From DATEOR01 sp035698665 (lineage in GTDB: Bacteria; Actinomycetota; Thermoleophilia; Gaiellales; Gaiellaceae): 17,726 nucleotides of DNA. Numbering within the stretch: position 1 is the stretch's first letter; each line of letters starts with the position of its first letter. The notes under the pieces are model-generated. The model ran no database searches. It was given only the letters and a program-made list of their open reading frames with translations, and was not told the origin of the DNA. Of the stretch, positions 14,895 to 17,726 are shown one piece after another. The position numbers and the translations under genes are program-made. The stretch lies in assembly GCA_035698665.1 (NCBI GenBank), contig DASSBN010000024.1, positions 1-17,726 on the forward strand. Direction: 5' to 3'.

Positions 14895-16964
14895 ATGGGT
14901 GATCCCGGCCGCACCGATCGGCGGACCTTCCTCCGCCGGGCAACGGGGCTTGCCGCTGCGGGCGCGTCCGCTCGGTGGCTCTTCGGCTCGTCGCAAGACG
15001 CGCGCGCCGCTGCCGGCCAGTGGGGCGCCTCGGCCGTCTATGACTTCACGGGCGAGGCGGACGCGACCTCCTGGGGACCCGACTGGCTGCCTCTGCACTA
15101 CCTGCAGCGCACGGACATTCAGGCGGGCCGGGCGCGCTTTCTCGTTCCTGCCGGGCTCGAATCGGCGGGGGCCGACCAGCCCATGCCCGTCTTCCTGCTC
15201 GACCACGACTGCGCCGGCGTCCGCCAGCGCCTCACGTTCTCGGTGTCGGATCCGACGCTTCGCCCGGGCGTCCTTTTTCAGGGGACGCTGCCGCATCAAT
15301 ACCTCGGTGTGACAATCGAAGGCGAGAAGCTCGTGCTCGCCCGTTACGGGCGCACCGGAAGAAAGGTTCTCGAGCGGGCGCGGACGAGGGCCCTTCGGCC
15401 CGGGAGGATCTACACCCTCGAGGTCGTTCACCGGGACGACCGCCTGAACGCGGAGCTTCGGACGGGGGGATTACGGCTGGCCGAGCTACGAGTGCCCCTG
15501 GAGAACCACGGGTCCGGCGCGCTCGGCATCCTCGTCGTCCACCCGCGGAGCTTCGAGGCGTCCGCCCTCTCCGTCCTCCGCTACCGCGCGGACGCGAGTG
15601 TCCACTTCAGGCCGACGCCGCCGAGGCGGACGTACGCGATGTCGGGAGTGCCGATCGCGACGCCGGAAGGCGGGAATCGCGTTCGAATTCGCGCGGCGGC
15701 GAGCATGCCGGGCGACATCTCCTTCGAGTGGTCCGACACCCCTGACGCCGCTCACGCCGTCGGTACCGGGTTCGAGCCGGCGAACGACCCGCCGTACGTC
15801 GCGGAGACGTCCGTCGATTTCCGCGCCGGCGCGCCCCTGTACTGGCGCGCGCGACTCAGGTCGGCGTCGTCCGGCGCCGTCCGCAACTCGTCATGGCTCT
15901 CCGTGCAGCCCCCTTCATCCACCGGCGCTGTCCGCATAGCGGCTGCGTCGTGCGGCCACCTCTGGGGGAAACCGGACTATCTCGGCTTTCGCAACGTGAC
16001 CGAGGCGGCCCGGAAGCCGCTGCGCGCGCTCGTGTACCAGGGCGATCTGGGCTACGCGAACAACAAGTTGCTGTCGTGTTACGCGGCCGCCGAGGACTTC
16101 TTCGCCGATCGCTTCACGCGCTTCCTCGCGGACCCTCACTTCGCGAGACTTCGCGACGCGACGAGCACGGTCTTCATCCAGGACGACCACGACTACGGCC
16201 CGCAAAACAACACCTGGCGCGAGGTGGTGGAGCAGTGGGCCGTCGACCTCGGGACCCGAATGGTTCAGGAGACGAGCGACGGCTACTCCGATTTTCGCGC
16301 CGGCGACGTCCAGTGCCTGACGCTCGACGTCAGACGCTACTCCGACCAAGCGAGTAGCGATCCGGACGCGGCGATCACCCGGCTCGGCAGCGCGCAGCTT
16401 TCCTGGCTCGAATCCTTGCTCACCGACAGCGACGCCGAGCTGTTCGTCGTCTTCTCCGCCGGGATCTTCGCGTCGCGGCGCAATTCGCTCGACTGTTTCC
16501 TGCAGGGCTGGACGCGTGAGTACGAAGAGTTGCTCACGCTCTTTCACGACATCCAGCTCACCGGCAAGCGCGTCGTCATCCTGAGCGGTGACGCGCATGG
16601 CCTGCGCGTCCACTACCACCCCGATCCGGCGGAGCGGCCGGAGGCGGACGGCGTCCCGGTCGTCGAGTTCATCTGCTCCGGCCTGCAGGCGCGCAGTTGG
16701 AGCGGCGCGGCTGTGGACGACCCGACCCTCGACCCTGCCCGAAGCGTCCTCGGAACGTCAGGGCTGGGGCTCGTCGAGGTCGGCTCGCCGGCGGCCGCGA
16801 CCCGCAAGGTGAAGCTCCGAGCGATCACCGCGCGGCCGGTGGTAGGGAAGTCCTTCGACCTCTTTCCGCCGCTCGTGCTCCCATTTCGCCCGAGCTTCGT
16901 GCCCGGGACGCCGACCGGTCGCCTCTCGCCGCGCTATCCGTCACGAATTCTGCGGCAGGAATAG
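14895..16964 (+). CDS. Tat-exported PhoD-like metallophosphatase with extra N-terminal lectin-like domain
   Basis: The product has 689 residues. ATG at 14895 gives a short N-terminus and a twin-arginine signal (TDRRTFLRRATGLAAAG), so it is exported folded, with metal cofactor, through the Tat pathway. The C-terminal half is a PhoD-type phosphodiesterase/alkaline phosphatase. QGDLGY (Asp384), QDDHDYGPQNNTW (430-442) and LSGDAHG (Asp566, His568) are the expected metal-binding motifs in order. Before it, about residues 265-370 resemble the fibronectin-like PhoD N-domain. Residues about 45-260 form an additional beta-rich region (YDFTGEADATSWG, VTIEGEKLVLARYG, YTLEVVHRDDRLNAELR) that looks like a concanavalin/LamG-type domain. 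PhoD enzymes cut phosphodiesters such as teichoic acids or phospholipids. Here it could act on a phosphodiester-linked surface glycan (inference). The next gene starts 31 bases downstream. Confidence 0.85.
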   Translation: MGDPGRTDRRTFLRRATGLAAAGASARWLFGSSQDARAAAGQWGASAVYDFTGEADATSWGPDWLPLHYLQRTDIQAGRARFLVPAGLESAGADQPMPVFLLDHDCAGVRQRLTFSVSDPTLRPGVLFQGTLPHQYLGVTIEGEKLVLARYGRTGRKVLERARTRALRPGRIYTLEVVHRDDRLNAELRTGGLRLAELRVPLENHGSGALGILVVHPRSFEASALSVLRYRADASVHFRPTPPRRTYAMSGVPIATPEGGNRVRIRAAASMPGDISFEWSDTPDAAHAVGTGFEPANDPPYVAETSVDFRAGAPLYWRARLRSASSGAVRNSSWLSVQPPSSTGAVRIAAASCGHLWGKPDYLGFRNVTEAARKPLRALVYQGDLGYANNKLLSCYAAAEDFFADRFTRFLADPHFARLRDATSTVFIQDDHDYGPQNNTWREVVEQWAVDLGTRMVQETSDGYSDFRAGDVQCLTLDVRRYSDQASSDPDAAITRLGSAQLSWLESLLTDSDAELFVVFSAGIFASRRNSLDCFLQGWTREYEELLTLFHDIQLTGKRVVILSGDAHGLRVHYHPDPAERPEADGVPVVEFICSGLQARSWSGAAVDDPTLDPARSVLGTSGLGLVEVGSPAAATRKVKLRAITARPVVGKSFDLFPPLVLPFRPSFVPGTPTGRLSPRYPSRILRQE

Positions 16965-16983
16965 CGCATCCCGGGCGAATCCT

Positions 16984-16989
16984 AGAATC
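16984..16989 (+). promoter_or_regulatory. Candidate -10 box for leaderless transcription of the terminal glycosyltransferase
   Basis: TAGAAT, five of six matches to TATAAT, lies six bases before the GTG start at 16996, inside the 31-bp gap after the phosphatase. In actinobacteria this spacing places the transcript start on the start codon, giving a leaderless mRNA (established pattern). No -35 element and no Shine-Dalgarno are visible, which fits that reading. Confidence 0.5.
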
Positions 16990-16995
16990 GCCGCG

Positions 16996-17726
16996 TGAGG
17001 ATCCTCGCCTTCGGCACCTACCGGCTGTGGGAGCAGCCGCGAGTGCAGGTCCTCTTCGAGGGGCTTCGCGAGCACGGGCACGAGCTCGTCGAGTGCAACG
17101 TGCCCCGCGCTGTCGACACCGCGCAGCGCGTGGAGGCCGCGCGGCAGCCGCTGCGTGCGCCGCTCGTCGCCGCCAGGGTCGCGCGGGCGTGGCGCGAGCT
17201 CTGGCGCAAGGCGAAGGAGGCGCCGGAGCCCGACGTCGTCCTCGTCCCCTACATGGGCCACTTCGACGTCCATCTCGCCCGGCGCCGCTTCAAGGGCAAG
17301 CCGATCGTGCTCGACCACTACCTGTTCTTCAAGGACACGGCGATCGACCGCGGGGCGACCCTCAGGCCCGAGCTCGCCGTCCTCGACCGCATCGACAAGT
17401 CCGCCGTGCGCGCGGCCGACCTCGTGTTCGTCGACTCGGAGGGGCACCGCGAGCTCCTGCCGGAGCCGATTCGCTCCGAGGCCTTCACGGTCTACATCGG
17501 GACGCCGAAGGAGTGGTTCCACGAGCCGAAGCCGGGCGCCGAGGGCCCGCTCCGCGTCGTCTTCTTCGGGATCTACACGCCGCTTCAGGGCGCGCCCGTG
17601 ATCGGCGAGGCGATCAGGCTCCTCGATCCCGACCCGGCGAAGGTGCGCTTCACCATGGCCGGGCGCGGTCAGGACCTCGCGCGCACGAAGGAGCTCGCGG
17701 GAGACTCGCCCGCGGTCGAATGGATC
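16996..17726 (+). CDS. GT4-type glycosyltransferase, N-terminal part (runs off window)
   Basis: A frame opens at GTG 16996 and stays open to the window end, giving 243 residues of an incomplete protein. The start RILAFGTYRLWEQPRVQVLF is a typical first strand and loop of a GT-B glycosyltransferase. DVVLVPYMGHFDVHLARR and KPIVLDHYLFFKD continue the N-terminal Rossmann domain, and VVFFGIYTPLQGAPVIGEAI with FTMAGRGQD begins the C-terminal Glycos_transf_1 domain. The EX7E motif would lie beyond the edge. Activity is probably transfer of a sugar from a nucleotide donor in the cytoplasm, consistent with the locus. There is no Shine-Dalgarno; instead a TAGAAT -10-like box lies six bases before GTG, suggesting a leaderless transcript. 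The previous gene ends at 16964, so it may also be read from upstream. Confidence 0.85.

Overview
The window is GC-rich DNA (about two thirds G+C or more by eye) with many GTG and TTG starts, 4-bp start/stop overlaps and one leaderless-looking promoter. This suggests a high-GC Gram-positive, probably an actinobacterium such as a soil Thermoleophilia-type lineage. That assignment is inference; there is no rRNA, tRNA or phylogenetic marker in the window. Nearly everything fits one theme: an extracellular polysaccharide locus that makes, exports, polymerises or attaches, and then trims a glycan.

Left block (1-6352, plus strand) is a tightly packed operon. It holds the C-terminal end of a WecG/TagA/CpsF-type glycosyltransferase, a Wzx/MATE-type flippase, a WaaL/Wzy-type O-antigen ligase/polymerase with two tandem carbohydrate-binding-like domains inserted in its large outer loop, a GT4 glycosyltransferase, and an alpha/alpha-toroid protein of unknown role. 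Starts and stops overlap or nearly touch throughout.

Middle block (6349-10826, minus strand) holds a second O-antigen-ligase-like protein with a C-terminal TPR tail, followed by two secreted heparinase-I-like polysaccharide lyases. The second lyase carries an extra unknown N-terminal beta-rich domain and a strong hairpin just before its ribosome binding site. This block meets the left operon tail to tail, sharing a CTAG stop overlap with no room for a terminator.

Next (10937-14024, plus strand) are two tandem paralogous secreted glycoside hydrolases of the clan GH-A/PslG-like type. They share both catalytic glutamates, six cysteines in three pairs and an unusual C-terminal GCGG-x3-C tail. 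They end against a minus-strand SAM methyltransferase, again with a CTAG stop overlap. The methyltransferase has no ordinary start codon in frame.

Right block (14895-17726, plus strand) is a Tat-exported PhoD-like metallophosphatase with an extra N-terminal lectin-like region, then a GT4-type glycosyltransferase cut by the window edge. That last gene appears to be transcribed from a -10 box placed for leaderless translation.

Working model (inference): glycosyltransferases build a lipid-linked repeat, the flippase moves it outward, the two ligase/polymerase proteins polymerise or attach it, and the secreted lyases and hydrolases edit or release the chain. The most unusual elements are the ligase with built-in carbohydrate-binding-like modules, the two-domain lyase, the toroid protein, and the cysteine-tailed hydrolase pair. 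I see no CRISPR array, tRNA, rRNA, insertion sequence or phage gene. No stretch over 300 bases lacks a gene.
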